64,000 bases of DNA from Paraherbaspirillum soli (GTDB lineage Bacteria > Pseudomonadota > Gammaproteobacteria > Burkholderiales > Burkholderiaceae_D). The translations under genes and the position numbers were made by a program. Under the pieces are notes generated by a model that worked only from the letters and a program-made list of their open reading frames with translations, made no database searches and was not told the origin of the DNA. How positions within the stretch are numbered: position 1 is the stretch's first letter; every line of letters starts with the position of its first letter. Location: the NCBI RefSeq assembly GCF_042654985.1, contig NZ_JBHSMT010000029.1:186001-250000 (forward strand), read 5' to 3'. Positions 42,781 through 51,800 of this stretch are shown piece after piece.

Positions 42781-43905
42781 TCAAACTTCAGTCACCCGCC
42801 CCGACAACTGCAAAAACAAAGCACTCCCCATCACAAACGCGACATCAATATCATCCCGATGCGCAGCGATAAACTCATCCCCTGCCCGCTGCGGCCCATC
42901 GCCATACGGCCAGATATAGTCATCCACGATGATCCAGCCCCCCGCCATCACCAAGCCGCTCCAGGCCTCGATATCGGCCTTGGCCGCGGCGTAGCTGTGA
43001 TTGCCGTCGATGTGCAGGATCGCGATCTGGCCGGCGTAGCGCGTGGTGCCGAACGCGGCGGTGGTGACCTCGCGTTGCGCTCGATAATGCTGCGCGCCGT
43101 CGGTCGATGGCATGCGCAAATAATTGACGTGATCGGCGTTGTACGGCAGCAGGTTCATTTCAAACACCGCCAGCGCCTCTTCCGCATCGACTTGCGCCGA
43201 AACCTTGTCGACCATGCCTTGCGCGTCGTTTTGCACCAGATGCGCGTTCGACCAGGGGTCGACACATAGCAGCTTGCCGATGCCGTAACAGCGCGCCAGC
43301 CGGGCCAGGATGAAGGCCGATTTGCCCCACCAGCTGCCGATCTCAACGATGTCGCCGGCCGGGCTGCGACGCGCGATTTCGCACAGCACGCAAAATTTCT
43401 CGTGGTCGCACATGCCGGGGATCACATCGGCGTGGCGGAACAAGGCCGCCAGTTCCAGCGCCGCCATCGACGGCTTGGACGCAATGTTCGAGGCCAGCGG
43501 CAGAGGCTGGGCCAGCAGGGTCTGCGCATGCTGGCGGGCGGTGCGATAGCCGCTCAATTCCATATTGGCCGGCGAGTCGTTCACCAAAGTCACCCCTGGC
43601 GCAAGCTGCGGCAAGACCCGATTCAAATAATCCCAGACCACCATATTGGGGGTATAGATGCCGCCGATATCGGATGCTGCGATGGCTTGCTTCAGCGCTT
43701 CGTCAAATTCCGGTTCGGTCACAAACGGCAGCGACAGCCAGGCCGGATATTTTTCTTGCGAGGCATCCAGCGCCAGCGACGATGCGCCTATCACCGCCTG
43801 TCCCTCGCGCCGGCATTTTTGCATGTACTCCAGCGAACGCGGCATCCCTCCTGGAAAAATCAGGATGGGCTTGGCGCCGCTCACGGTATTGTTATCGTTC
43901 ATCAC
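42781..43905 (-). CDS. SAM-dependent methyltransferase with an N-terminal pre-ATP-grasp-like domain
   Basis: A 374-residue two-part protein. Residues 10-150 resemble the Rossmann-like lead domain seen before ATP-grasp enzymes (KPILIFPGGMPRSLEYMQKCRREG and GGIYTPNMVVWDYLNRVLP). No ATP-grasp core follows. The C-terminal half is a class I methyltransferase of the Methyltransf_24 type, with GDIVEIGSWWGKSAFILARLA as the SAM-binding glycine motif, LCVDPW and a HIDGNHSYAAAKADIEAW block. It is the last gene of the eight-gene operon, 13 bp after another methyltransferase. The substrate is probably the flagellin glycan, which is inference. Confidence 0.72.
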   Translation of the reverse strand: MMNDNNTVSGAKPILIFPGGMPRSLEYMQKCRREGQAVIGASSLALDASQEKYPAWLSLPFVTEPEFDEALKQAIAASDIGGIYTPNMVVWDYLNRVLPQLAPGVTLVNDSPANMELSGYRTARQHAQTLLAQPLPLASNIASKPSMAALELAALFRHADVIPGMCDHEKFCVLCEIARRSPAGDIVEIGSWWGKSAFILARLARCYGIGKLLCVDPWSNAHLVQNDAQGMVDKVSAQVDAEEALAVFEMNLLPYNADHVNYLRMPSTDGAQHYRAQREVTTAAFGTTRYAGQIAILHIDGNHSYAAAKADIEAWSGLVMAGGWIIVDDYIWPYGDGPQRAGDEFIAAHRDDIDVAFVMGSALFLQLSGRVTEV

Positions 43906-43918
43906 GCGTCCCTTGCCG

Positions 43919-44644
43919 TCAGTCTTTAGTACAGACCAGGTAAATGCTGGCCGACAGCTCCGGGTATTGCATGCCCAGCGCGTAGCAACCGTCCAGATAG
44001 CCTTGGTCGATCACTTGGTGCTTCAGCGCCAGGTCGAACTGGAAATTGGCCAGCGGCTTGAAGAACACGCCGCCTCTTGAGGCGATCTGCAAGCCGGCCC
44101 GGCGCGCATCGTGCTCCAGCGTATCCAGACTGTACGTGCAGCGATGGCCGTGCGCCAGCTCGCCCGCCGTCACCGCATTGTTGGTCTCTATCAGCCCCAT
44201 CTTGACCGCGATCTGGCGCGACGCGGCGTCGGCGTTCGGCACCACCACAAACAGCCGCCCGGTCGGGCTCAGCCATTGACGGATGCGGGCCAGCGCCGCC
44301 ACCGGATCGTCCAGATGCTCCAGCGTGTGCACCAGGAAGATCGCATCGTAAATCGGTTCCAGTTCGGCGGTTTCTATCGTTGAATGGATGAAGCGCACGC
44401 TGGCCGGGACCTTCTTCTTGGCTACCTCGATCAGGCTGTCGGCGGCTTCCAGCACCGTCAGGTCGTCGAAATGTTCCACCAGCAGCTTGGTCGCCTCGCC
44501 CTCGAAACAGCCAAGCTCCAGCGCCTTGCCTTTGGCAAAAAATGGCGACAAGGTGCGCATCGTGTAGCGCCGGATCACGTAGTCGAAATCGTAGGCGTAT
44601 TGACGCGCCGTGTTGTCCTGGTACTCGTTGTTATGGTCTCTCAT
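43919..44644 (-). CDS. Class I SAM-dependent methyltransferase
   Basis: A 241-residue methyltransferase. Motif I is KALELGCFEGEATKLLVEHF, motif II area is DAIFLVHTLEHLDDPVAALARI and the post-motif is LSPTGRLFVVVPNADAASR. The start at 44644 (MRDHNNEY) has an A/G-rich ribosome-binding stretch. It follows the PhyH-type gene by 10 bp. The acceptor is not determined; a sugar or nucleotide-sugar in the pathway is the likely target given the neighbours. Confidence 0.82.
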   Translation of the reverse strand: MRDHNNEYQDNTARQYAYDFDYVIRRYTMRTLSPFFAKGKALELGCFEGEATKLLVEHFDDLTVLEAADSLIEVAKKKVPASVRFIHSTIETAELEPIYDAIFLVHTLEHLDDPVAALARIRQWLSPTGRLFVVVPNADAASRQIAVKMGLIETNNAVTAGELAHGHRCTYSLDTLEHDARRAGLQIASRGGVFFKPLANFQFDLALKHQVIDQGYLDGCYALGMQYPELSASIYLVCTKD

Positions 44645-44654
44645 AGATTTCTCT

Positions 44655-45446
44655 TTAGCCTTGCCCCGGTTTATACATTCGTTTTTCTGGTGTCTGGTAC
44701 CACTCGTCATAGCCGTTCGGCACCCGCGCGTTATAGCCCAGCAGTTGCCGCATCTGTTCATTCTTCGGATAGTCCTCGCCCAGCATGCGCGGGTAATCCA
44801 TTTGCTGTTTGAAGAACGGCCGGGTGAACGTCAGCGTCAGCGCCATCCGCGATTGCCGGGTGGTGTTGGGCGCGGCGGAATGCCACAGGTTGGAATCGAA
44901 CAGCACCACGCTGCCGGCCCAGCCGGTGGCGCGCACCGCATGCGCTTCCAGGTAGGCGTCGTCCGGCCGCTGCTGCACGCGATGGCTGCCGGGCACCACT
45001 TTGGTGGCGCCGTTTTTCACCGTGAAATCGTCCACCATCACCAGCATGTTGAGCATCAGGCGGAAGTCTTTCGAATAAGTCCGCACATCGCGATGAAAGC
45101 GCTGCCCATGTTTGTACGCATCGCTGGAATACGGCAGGTTGTTCAGCGCGCCGTAAGAGTTCAGGATGTATTCGCCTCCGAAATAGGCGCGGATATATTC
45201 ATCCAGGTAGAAGCCGTACAAGAACGCTTCCAGGCTGTCGCCGCCGCCGACGATGTGATGGGCGGCTCCTTCCATGCCGGCTTCGAGTCCGTTTTTCTGC
45301 TGCCATAGCCGGCAGATTTCCTGGCGCTTGGGGATGTCGATCCGCGCTTGCTCCAGCAAGTGGGTCGGCACCACTTGTTCAAAAATGACATAGCCCGACA
45401 CCTCCATTTGATACTGGAAGTCGGCAATACTCAGCTTGGTGTTCAT
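44655..45446 (-). CDS. Phytanoyl-CoA dioxygenase (PhyH) family protein
   Basis: A 263-residue non-haem Fe(II)/2-oxoglutarate oxygenase. The iron-binding H-x-D appears in QRFHRDVRTYSKD and the distal His in SNLWHSAAPNTTRQSR, with the Arg that binds 2-oxoglutarate nearby. Its ATG overlaps the acetyltransferase stop by 4 bp, so the two are coupled. In this operon it may hydroxylate a sugar, an acyl group or a peptide side chain; no close functional homologue is known to me. Confidence 0.85.
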   Translation of the reverse strand: MNTKLSIADFQYQMEVSGYVIFEQVVPTHLLEQARIDIPKRQEICRLWQQKNGLEAGMEGAAHHIVGGGDSLEAFLYGFYLDEYIRAYFGGEYILNSYGALNNLPYSSDAYKHGQRFHRDVRTYSKDFRLMLNMLVMVDDFTVKNGATKVVPGSHRVQQRPDDAYLEAHAVRATGWAGSVVLFDSNLWHSAAPNTTRQSRMALTLTFTRPFFKQQMDYPRMLGEDYPKNEQMRQLLGYNARVPNGYDEWYQTPEKRMYKPGQG

Positions 45447-45964
45447 ATTGATTCGAACTCATGTGCAAGAATCGCCATCTGGATCAAGTCCTGATAGCGG
45501 CCGTCTTTGAATACCGCCTGCCGCAAAAATCCTTCTTCGACAAAGCCCACTTTTTTGTACAGGCCGAGGGCGCGCTGATTGTTGGCCAGCACCGTCAAAT
45601 GAATCCGGTGCAGGTTCAAGTCGTTGAAAGCATGGTTCAGCAGCTGCTGCATGGCGGCCAGGCCGACGCCCCGGCCTCGGGCCTCGGCTTCGCCGATCCA
45701 GATTGCGCACTCGCCGGCGCGATTGATCCAGTCGATGCCCAGCAGGTAGACCAGGCCGATCGTCTGCTGCGTGCGCTCATCGCAAATCGCCAGGCGGACG
45801 TTATTGTTCCTGACCGACAAATAATGATCGAACCATTTTTCATCGACTTCCTCGCCGACGAAACGAAACACGCCGCCCAGGTCGGCCACCAGTTCCTGCC
45901 GGTTGCGCCAGCGGTTGACCACCGCCATATCCGAGCGCTGCAACTCTCTGACAAAGATGCCCAT
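45443..45964 (-). CDS. GNAT-family N-acetyltransferase
   Basis: A 173-residue acetyltransferase of the RimJ/RimL type. The acetyl-CoA loop is EARGRGVGLAAMQQLLNHAF (R-x-x-G-x-G pattern), and the C-terminal NQRALGLYKKVGFVEEGFLRQAVFKDGRYQDLI is typical. Similar enzymes (PseH, FdtC) acetylate amino sugars made by a DegT aminotransferase. Both kinds of gene are in this operon, so I infer an N-acylated amino-deoxy sugar. Confidence 0.8.
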   Translation of the reverse strand: MGIFVRELQRSDMAVVNRWRNRQELVADLGGVFRFVGEEVDEKWFDHYLSVRNNNVRLAICDERTQQTIGLVYLLGIDWINRAGECAIWIGEAEARGRGVGLAAMQQLLNHAFNDLNLHRIHLTVLANNQRALGLYKKVGFVEEGFLRQAVFKDGRYQDLIQMAILAHEFESI

Positions 45965-45965
45965 T

Positions 45966-47015
45966 TCAAAACACCCGCTTCATTTGGCGCAGCAGCAAAT
46001 CGCACACCAGTTCCAGGTCCGCCCGTTCGTAACGCTGATCGCAAGGTATCGGCAGGCATCCATCCACCAGCTGCCGTTCCAGCGCATCGTCGGCGACCCT
46101 GGTGCGCACTTCCGGCCAATAGCTGGGGATGAAGACGCGCTCGGCGGCCAGCGCCTCGCGCAGCGCTTGCACGTTGCCGTACTCCATCAGAAGCGGATAG
46201 CACAGCGGGCCGCCGATCCGCACCACGTCAAGGTCGAGACCGTTCAAATGTTTCAGGCGCTGATGCAGATAGACAAAATTGGCGTTGCGGCGCTGCTTGA
46301 TGCGGTTCAGGTCGATGCTGGAAAACAGCCGGGTCGACAAGGTCGACATCCGGCGCGGCTGGGTGTCGCGCAAGGTTTCCTCGGCCAGCTTGAAATCGGC
46401 GTAGCCGGCTTCGGCGCTGGTATCGAGCCGCTGCAGCAAATGCGAGCAGCGCGCCACCGAGCCGCTGTCGATCTCGGTCGGCTCGCTGACCTTCAAGGTG
46501 GTGTGCAGCAAGCCGCCATCCGGCAAGCCGAAAAACTTCCTGGGCGAATAGATCGTAGCCAGACAATCCTTGGGCGTCGCGAAAAAAGCCTGCGAGTGAT
46601 CCATGATCAATTGCGACGGCTTGAAGCGTCTTAACAGCCGCTCTTCCTGGTCGCTGCACAGGCCGAAATAATTGACGTACAACAGCCAGTCCTGCGGTTC
46701 CAGCACGACGTCCTCGTCCACGCCGAGTCCCGGGTCGAGATCGTAAAAAACAATCTCCACATCCAGCGCATGCAGCGGCGCCAGCATGGCGTCGCAAATG
46801 TACTTGGGCATCCAGACCCGCTGCGGCTGCCCTACGCTCAACAGCGCATGGAAGGCGGCGCGCGCCGATTGAAACCGGATCGCGCTGTGATGCAGGGGAA
46901 AGGTCGATACCGGCAATTCCAACTCGAAATATCCGCCGATGGCTTTGCTGCTTGCCGTGTTTTGCGCTGCGGGGGTAATTGCACTCAACACTGCTTTTCT
47001 GGCTACGTTATGCAT
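45966..47015 (-). CDS. DegT/DnrJ/EryC1-like aminotransferase (second, divergent)
   Basis: A 349-residue PLP-fold enzyme. The Schiff-base Lys160 lies in YSPRKFFGLPDGG and the pyridine-contacting Asp139 in LIMDHSQAFF. The rest is divergent from the first DegT gene at 47775, and the usual EDAAHA block is altered. So it may use an unusual substrate. The start at 47015 (MHNVARKAVL) has GGAG at a good distance and overlaps the WbqC gene end by 8 bp. Confidence 0.75.
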   Translation of the reverse strand: MHNVARKAVLSAITPAAQNTASSKAIGGYFELELPVSTFPLHHSAIRFQSARAAFHALLSVGQPQRVWMPKYICDAMLAPLHALDVEIVFYDLDPGLGVDEDVVLEPQDWLLYVNYFGLCSDQEERLLRRFKPSQLIMDHSQAFFATPKDCLATIYSPRKFFGLPDGGLLHTTLKVSEPTEIDSGSVARCSHLLQRLDTSAEAGYADFKLAEETLRDTQPRRMSTLSTRLFSSIDLNRIKQRRNANFVYLHQRLKHLNGLDLDVVRIGGPLCYPLLMEYGNVQALREALAAERVFIPSYWPEVRTRVADDALERQLVDGCLPIPCDQRYERADLELVCDLLLRQMKRVF

Positions 47016-47766
47016 AGCTCGCTCCTGCGCTGACAGGCATGGTTGGGTTCCCATGCGAGATCAATTGAAAGGCATCAAGGTGCTGCCTGATGGCGACCGG
47101 TCCGACCGCCATCAGGGCATCGATGATCGACAGATAAGGCACAAAATTGTCGGCTCTGTGGTAACTCCTTTGCTGGTAAGGCAGCGGCTGCATGACGATG
47201 AAGCGCAGGTCCATGCCTTCCTGCCGGAAAGCATGGTCTGCGTACAGCGTTTGCCCGCCTTGCGTATTGATATAACTGGCGGCGCCTTCTCTTTTGCAGA
47301 TATCCAGCACCCGCGCCTGCCCTGACAGCTGCGAATTTTCGTAACAACGGCTGCTCAGCACGAACTTGGTCTTGATCCCCATGAACCGCGCCAGCGCTTG
47401 CAGCTGGTGCGCCAGGTAGTCGGACAGCATCGTTGCGTCATGCCGGATCAACCGTTCGACCAGCGGGAACACCAGGTCGAAAAAAGGCGCTTTGTGATAG
47501 GTGATTTCCACCGTCTTGACCAGCTTGTCGCGCCACAAGGGGTCGGGCTGCAAGGCGGTGTCGCAAATCCGCATGAACGACGACGACTGGTGCAGCGGTG
47601 CGGTGAAGAACACCGATGCGCCGTTGATCAACAGACGATTGCGGTTGATCCAGCCGCCTTTGATATAAGCCACATCGTCGTAAATGACAAAGCGATCGAC
47701 CGCATGGATCAATTGCCAGTAGCCGATGTATGGAAAAAAATACGGCTGCATGATCGCAAGTTTCAT
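47008..47766 (-). CDS. WbqC-family protein
   Basis: A 252-residue protein with the WbqC start MKLAIMQPYFFPYIGYWQLIHAVDRFVIYDDVAYIKGGWINRNRL, which is diagnostic of the family. Such proteins occur in O-antigen and flagellar glycan loci and are suspected to modify amino sugars, but the reaction is not established. A longer upstream frame exists but is not family-like; the ATG at 47766 is the conserved start. It follows the first DegT gene by 8 bp. Confidence 0.85.
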   Translation of the reverse strand: MKLAIMQPYFFPYIGYWQLIHAVDRFVIYDDVAYIKGGWINRNRLLINGASVFFTAPLHQSSSFMRICDTALQPDPLWRDKLVKTVEITYHKAPFFDLVFPLVERLIRHDATMLSDYLAHQLQALARFMGIKTKFVLSSRCYENSQLSGQARVLDICKREGAASYINTQGGQTLYADHAFRQEGMDLRFIVMQPLPYQQRSYHRADNFVPYLSIIDALMAVGPVAIRQHLDAFQLISHGNPTMPVSAGASYA

Positions 47767-47774
47767 GATGCTTC

Positions 47775-48896
47775 TTACTGCCCCACAATAATGTTCAAAA
47801 TAAAATCGACCTGCTCGCCGCTCAGCGTCGGATAAATCGGCAGGCAGATCACTTCGCTGGCGGCCTTGCCCGCCACCGGCAGGTTCGACTGCGCCGCCGA
47901 CGGCAAGCCGCGGTACATCGGGAAGTCGCTGATCAGCGGATAAAAATAACGCCGCGCAAACACGCCGCAGTCGCGCAGCTTCTGGAACAGCGCATCGCGG
48001 CTGAGCGGGTAATCGGGCCGCACCAGGATCGGGAAGTAGGCATAGTTGGCGACCTGCTCGCCGGTATCGGGCAGGCAATGGATCCCGCGCACTCCCGCCA
48101 GCCCTGCGCGGTAGCGGGCATCCACCGCCTGCCGCTGTTGCAGCGCGGCGTCTATGCCCTTCAGTTGCAGCAGGCCGAAGGCGGCGTTGATCTCGCTCAT
48201 CTTGCCGTTGATGCCGGGCGCGACCACCGTGACCTCATCGACGATGCCGAAGTTTTTCAGGTTGTCGATGCGCTGCTTGGTCTTGGCGTCGTGGCAGATG
48301 ATCGCCCCGCCCTCAAAGGTATTGAATACCTTGGTCGCATGAAAACTCAGCACCGACAGGTCGCCGTGGTTAAGCACGCTGACGCCGTCCGTTTGCACCC
48401 CGAACGCATGCGCCGCGTCGTAGATCACCTTCAGGCCGTAGTTGTCGGCGATCTTCTGGATCCGCGCCACGTCGCACGGATGGCCGTAGCAATGGACCGG
48501 CATGATGGCGGTGGTTTGCGGCGTAATGGCGGCTTCGATCTTGGCCGGATCCATGTTGAGCGTGACCGGGTCGATGTCGACAAACACCGGCTGGATGCCA
48601 TTCCATAACAGCGAGTGGCTGGTGGCGACGAAGGAATACGGCGTGGTGATCACTTCACCGGTGATGCGCAGCGCCTGCATCGCGGTCATCAAGGCCAGGG
48701 TGCCGTTGCTGAACAGCGCGATGTGCTTGACCCCGAGGTAGTCGCACAAGGCCTGCTCCAGCTGCTGGTGAAACGGGCCGCCGTTGGTCAGCCACTTGTT
48801 TTCCCAGATTTGCTCCAGGTAAGGCATGAACTCCGCCAGCGGCGGCAAGTACGGTTGGGTGACGTAAATCGGCGGTATTTCGTGTGCTGCGCTCAT
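47775..48896 (-). CDS. DegT/DnrJ/EryC1/StrS sugar aminotransferase (FdtB/VioA-like)
   Basis: A 373-residue PLP enzyme that transfers an amino group from glutamate to a keto nucleotide sugar. The internal aldimine Lys189 lies in LSFHATKVFNTFEGG, and Asp160 in VIYDAAHAFGV. The sequence fits the FdtB/VioA branch that makes 3- or 4-amino-dideoxy hexoses, although the exact position cannot be told from sequence. Genes for the dTDP-sugar precursor (rmlA/rmlB) are not in the window. Its ATG overlaps the stop of the giant transferase gene by 4 bp. Confidence 0.85.
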   Translation of the reverse strand: MSAAHEIPPIYVTQPYLPPLAEFMPYLEQIWENKWLTNGGPFHQQLEQALCDYLGVKHIALFSNGTLALMTAMQALRITGEVITTPYSFVATSHSLLWNGIQPVFVDIDPVTLNMDPAKIEAAITPQTTAIMPVHCYGHPCDVARIQKIADNYGLKVIYDAAHAFGVQTDGVSVLNHGDLSVLSFHATKVFNTFEGGAIICHDAKTKQRIDNLKNFGIVDEVTVVAPGINGKMSEINAAFGLLQLKGIDAALQQRQAVDARYRAGLAGVRGIHCLPDTGEQVANYAYFPILVRPDYPLSRDALFQKLRDCGVFARRYFYPLISDFPMYRGLPSAAQSNLPVAGKAASEVICLPIYPTLSGEQVDFILNIIVGQ

Positions 48897-51800
48897 CTGT
48901 TAGCCTCTTGCATGCTTGCGTGGTTCACTTCAAATGATTCGGTCGACAGGCCCGCGCACCAGCGCTGCCACATGGTGCGCAAGGCGTGCTCCAGGCCGGC
49001 CGCGATCAACGCCGGCCGGTTCGGGACGGATTGCTCGAAACGCTGGCGCAGCCCGGCCCGCAGCTCTGCCAGCGCCGGCACATCGGCCGCCAACGCCAAG
49101 CCCTGCTGCACAAATCCGGCCGCATCCTGCGCGACCCAGGCCTCCAGTCCGACGTGACCGAGTATCCCGGCTCCGGTGCGACCGGCTACCGTGTCGCCGG
49201 CTAGGGTCAGGGTCGGCACGCCCATCCACAATGCATGCAAGGTGGTGGTGCCGCCGTTGTACGGAAAAGTATCGAGACAGACATCGACCCGGCGATGCAG
49301 CGCCAGATAATCCTGCATGCTGGAACGCGGATAAAAATCCAGCCGCTCGCGCGCAATCCCTTCCGCCGCGAACCAATCGACCAGCTCGCCGTATTGACCA
49401 TCCTGCGGCATCGCCGCCAGCAGCATCCGTGCATCGGGCATTGCGCGCAGCAGTTGCGACCACAGCGCAATCACGGCGCGGCTCAGTTTGCTCGGACGGT
49501 TGAAACTGCCGAAGGTCAGGTAGCCATTGTTCAGCGCCGGCAATGCGTTGACCGGCGGCGCATCTGGGCTCGGCAGGAACGGCGCATTGGCCGGCAGGTG
49601 CACCAGCTTTTCCGTGAATTGATGATCGAATTGTCCGGGCGGCAAAATGCAGCGGTCGCTCAGGAAGTAATCCATGCCGCTCAGGCCGGTGGTGCCCGGA
49701 TAACCCATCCAGCTCATCTGCAGCGGCGCCGGTTTGCGGGCAAACGTCAGCAGCCGATTGTCGGCGGTGTGGCCCGACAGGTCGATCAGCAGGTCGATGC
49801 GGTCGGCGCGGATTTTCTCCGCCAGCGCGGCGTCGCTCAGCGCGGCCACCGGATGCCAGTGCGCCACGTGCGACCGCAGACGCTGGGTGACTTCATCCTC
49901 GGTCGCATGATTGGCATACGCGTGCAGCGACAAGTTGCTGTGCGCGCTCAACTGCGCCAGCACCGGCTCGATGAAGGAGGCCATCGCATGATCGCGCAAA
50001 TCGCCTGACACCAGGCCGACTTGCAGACAGCGTTGCGGATCGCGCGGATTGTCGTGCTGCGGCCAGTGCGCCCGCAGCGGCGCTTCGAATTGTTCGCCGA
50101 AGCGGCGATGCTCGGCCAGCAAGGCCGCTGCATCCACCGCTTCGTTATGGCTGATACAAAACAACAGGTTGCTGTGTGCTTCGGCGTAGTGTGGTTTCAG
50201 CGCCAGCGCCTGACGCAACGCGGCTTCCGCTTCCGTCAGCCGGCCCAAGCTGCGCAGCAAGGTCCCCAGGTTGCTATGCGTGACCGCATCTTCCGGCTTC
50301 AATGCCAGCGCTTGCCGATAGTGTGTTTCAGCCTCAAGCAGCCGCCCTTGTTCTTGCAACAGCGCGCCCAGATTGGCGTGCGCCGCCGCGTGCTGCGGCC
50401 GGATCGCCAGCGCCTGGCTATAGCTGGCTTCGGCTTGGGCAGCGCAGCCGAGATATTTGAAGGTATTGCCCAGGTTGCTATGCGCCTCCGGGTCTTGCGG
50501 CAATAGGTCTGCCGCGGTTTGCATGGCCGCCAGCGCTTGCTGCAGCTGGCCCTGCTCCTGCAACACCACGCCTAAGACTTTCCAGCCAAAGCCGTCGCCG
50601 GGGAAACGCACGGTCAACGCACGCGACAGCGTCTCCGCTTCGCTCAGCCGGCGCTCGCCATACAGCGCCACCAGCGCGTGGATCTCGGCCGCGCTGGGCC
50701 ATGCTTGCTGCTCCAGCTGCGCCGCCAGCGCATCGACTGCCGCGCCCTGCAAACCGTGCTGTTGGCCTAGCGCCAGCACCTGACGCGCCGTGTCCAATTG
50801 CTCGGCCTGTATCAGCGCATCGATATAACTCAACCAGTAATGCTCCTGCTCCGGCTGGGCTTCCAGCGCTGCGGCCAGGTAAGGCAGCGCGGCGGCCGCC
50901 TGTTTCATCTGCACTGCCAACAGGCCCAAATGGTAGTTGGCCCCGGCGTGCTGCGGCTGGGCATCGAGAATCGCACGGTACAGGTTTTCAGCTTCGGCCA
51001 GCTGGCCGGACTGGTGCTGATTCACGGCCAGTTGCAGCGTGCTGTCCAGCGTTTGCGCCAGCTCCTGCAGCGCTTGCTCCATTGCCGGGGTGGCTGCCGG
51101 CGGCGGCGCGGAAGCGTCGAACGAGACTGCCGGCAAACCGTCGCACCAGCGTTGCCACATGGTGCGCAATGCACGTTCCAGGCCGGCGCCGATCAGTGCC
51201 GGCTGGCACGAGTCGGCTTGCGCAAAACCGTCGCGCAACACCGCCCGCAAGCTGGCCAGCGCCGGCAGATCGGCCGCCAGCGCCAAACCCTTTTGCACAA
51301 AATCCGCGGCATCGTACGCCACCAGTGCGTCCAGTCCGACGTGGCCGAGTATCCCGGCTCCGGTGCGACCGGCTACCGTGTCGCCGGCCAAAGTCAATGT
51401 CGGCACGCCCATCCACAATGCATGCAAGGTGGTGGTGCCGCCGTTGTACGGGAAGGTGTCGAGACAGACATCGACCCGGTGATGCAGCGCCAGATAATCC
51501 TGCATATTGGAACGCGGATAAAAATCCAGCCGCTCGCGGGCGATCCCTTCCGCCGCAAACCAATCGACCAGCTCTTCGTGCTGACCGTCCTCGCGCATCG
51601 CGCCCAGCACCATGCGCGCATCCGGCAAGGCGCGCAGCAAGTGTGACCACAGCGCGATCACGGCGCGGCTCAGTTTGCTCGGGCGGTTGAAACTGCCGAA
51701 GGTCAGATAGCCATTCTTCAGCGCCGGCAAATCGTTGACCGGCGGCGCATCAGCGCTCGGCAGAAACGGCGCACTGGCCGGCAGATACACCAGTTTTTCG

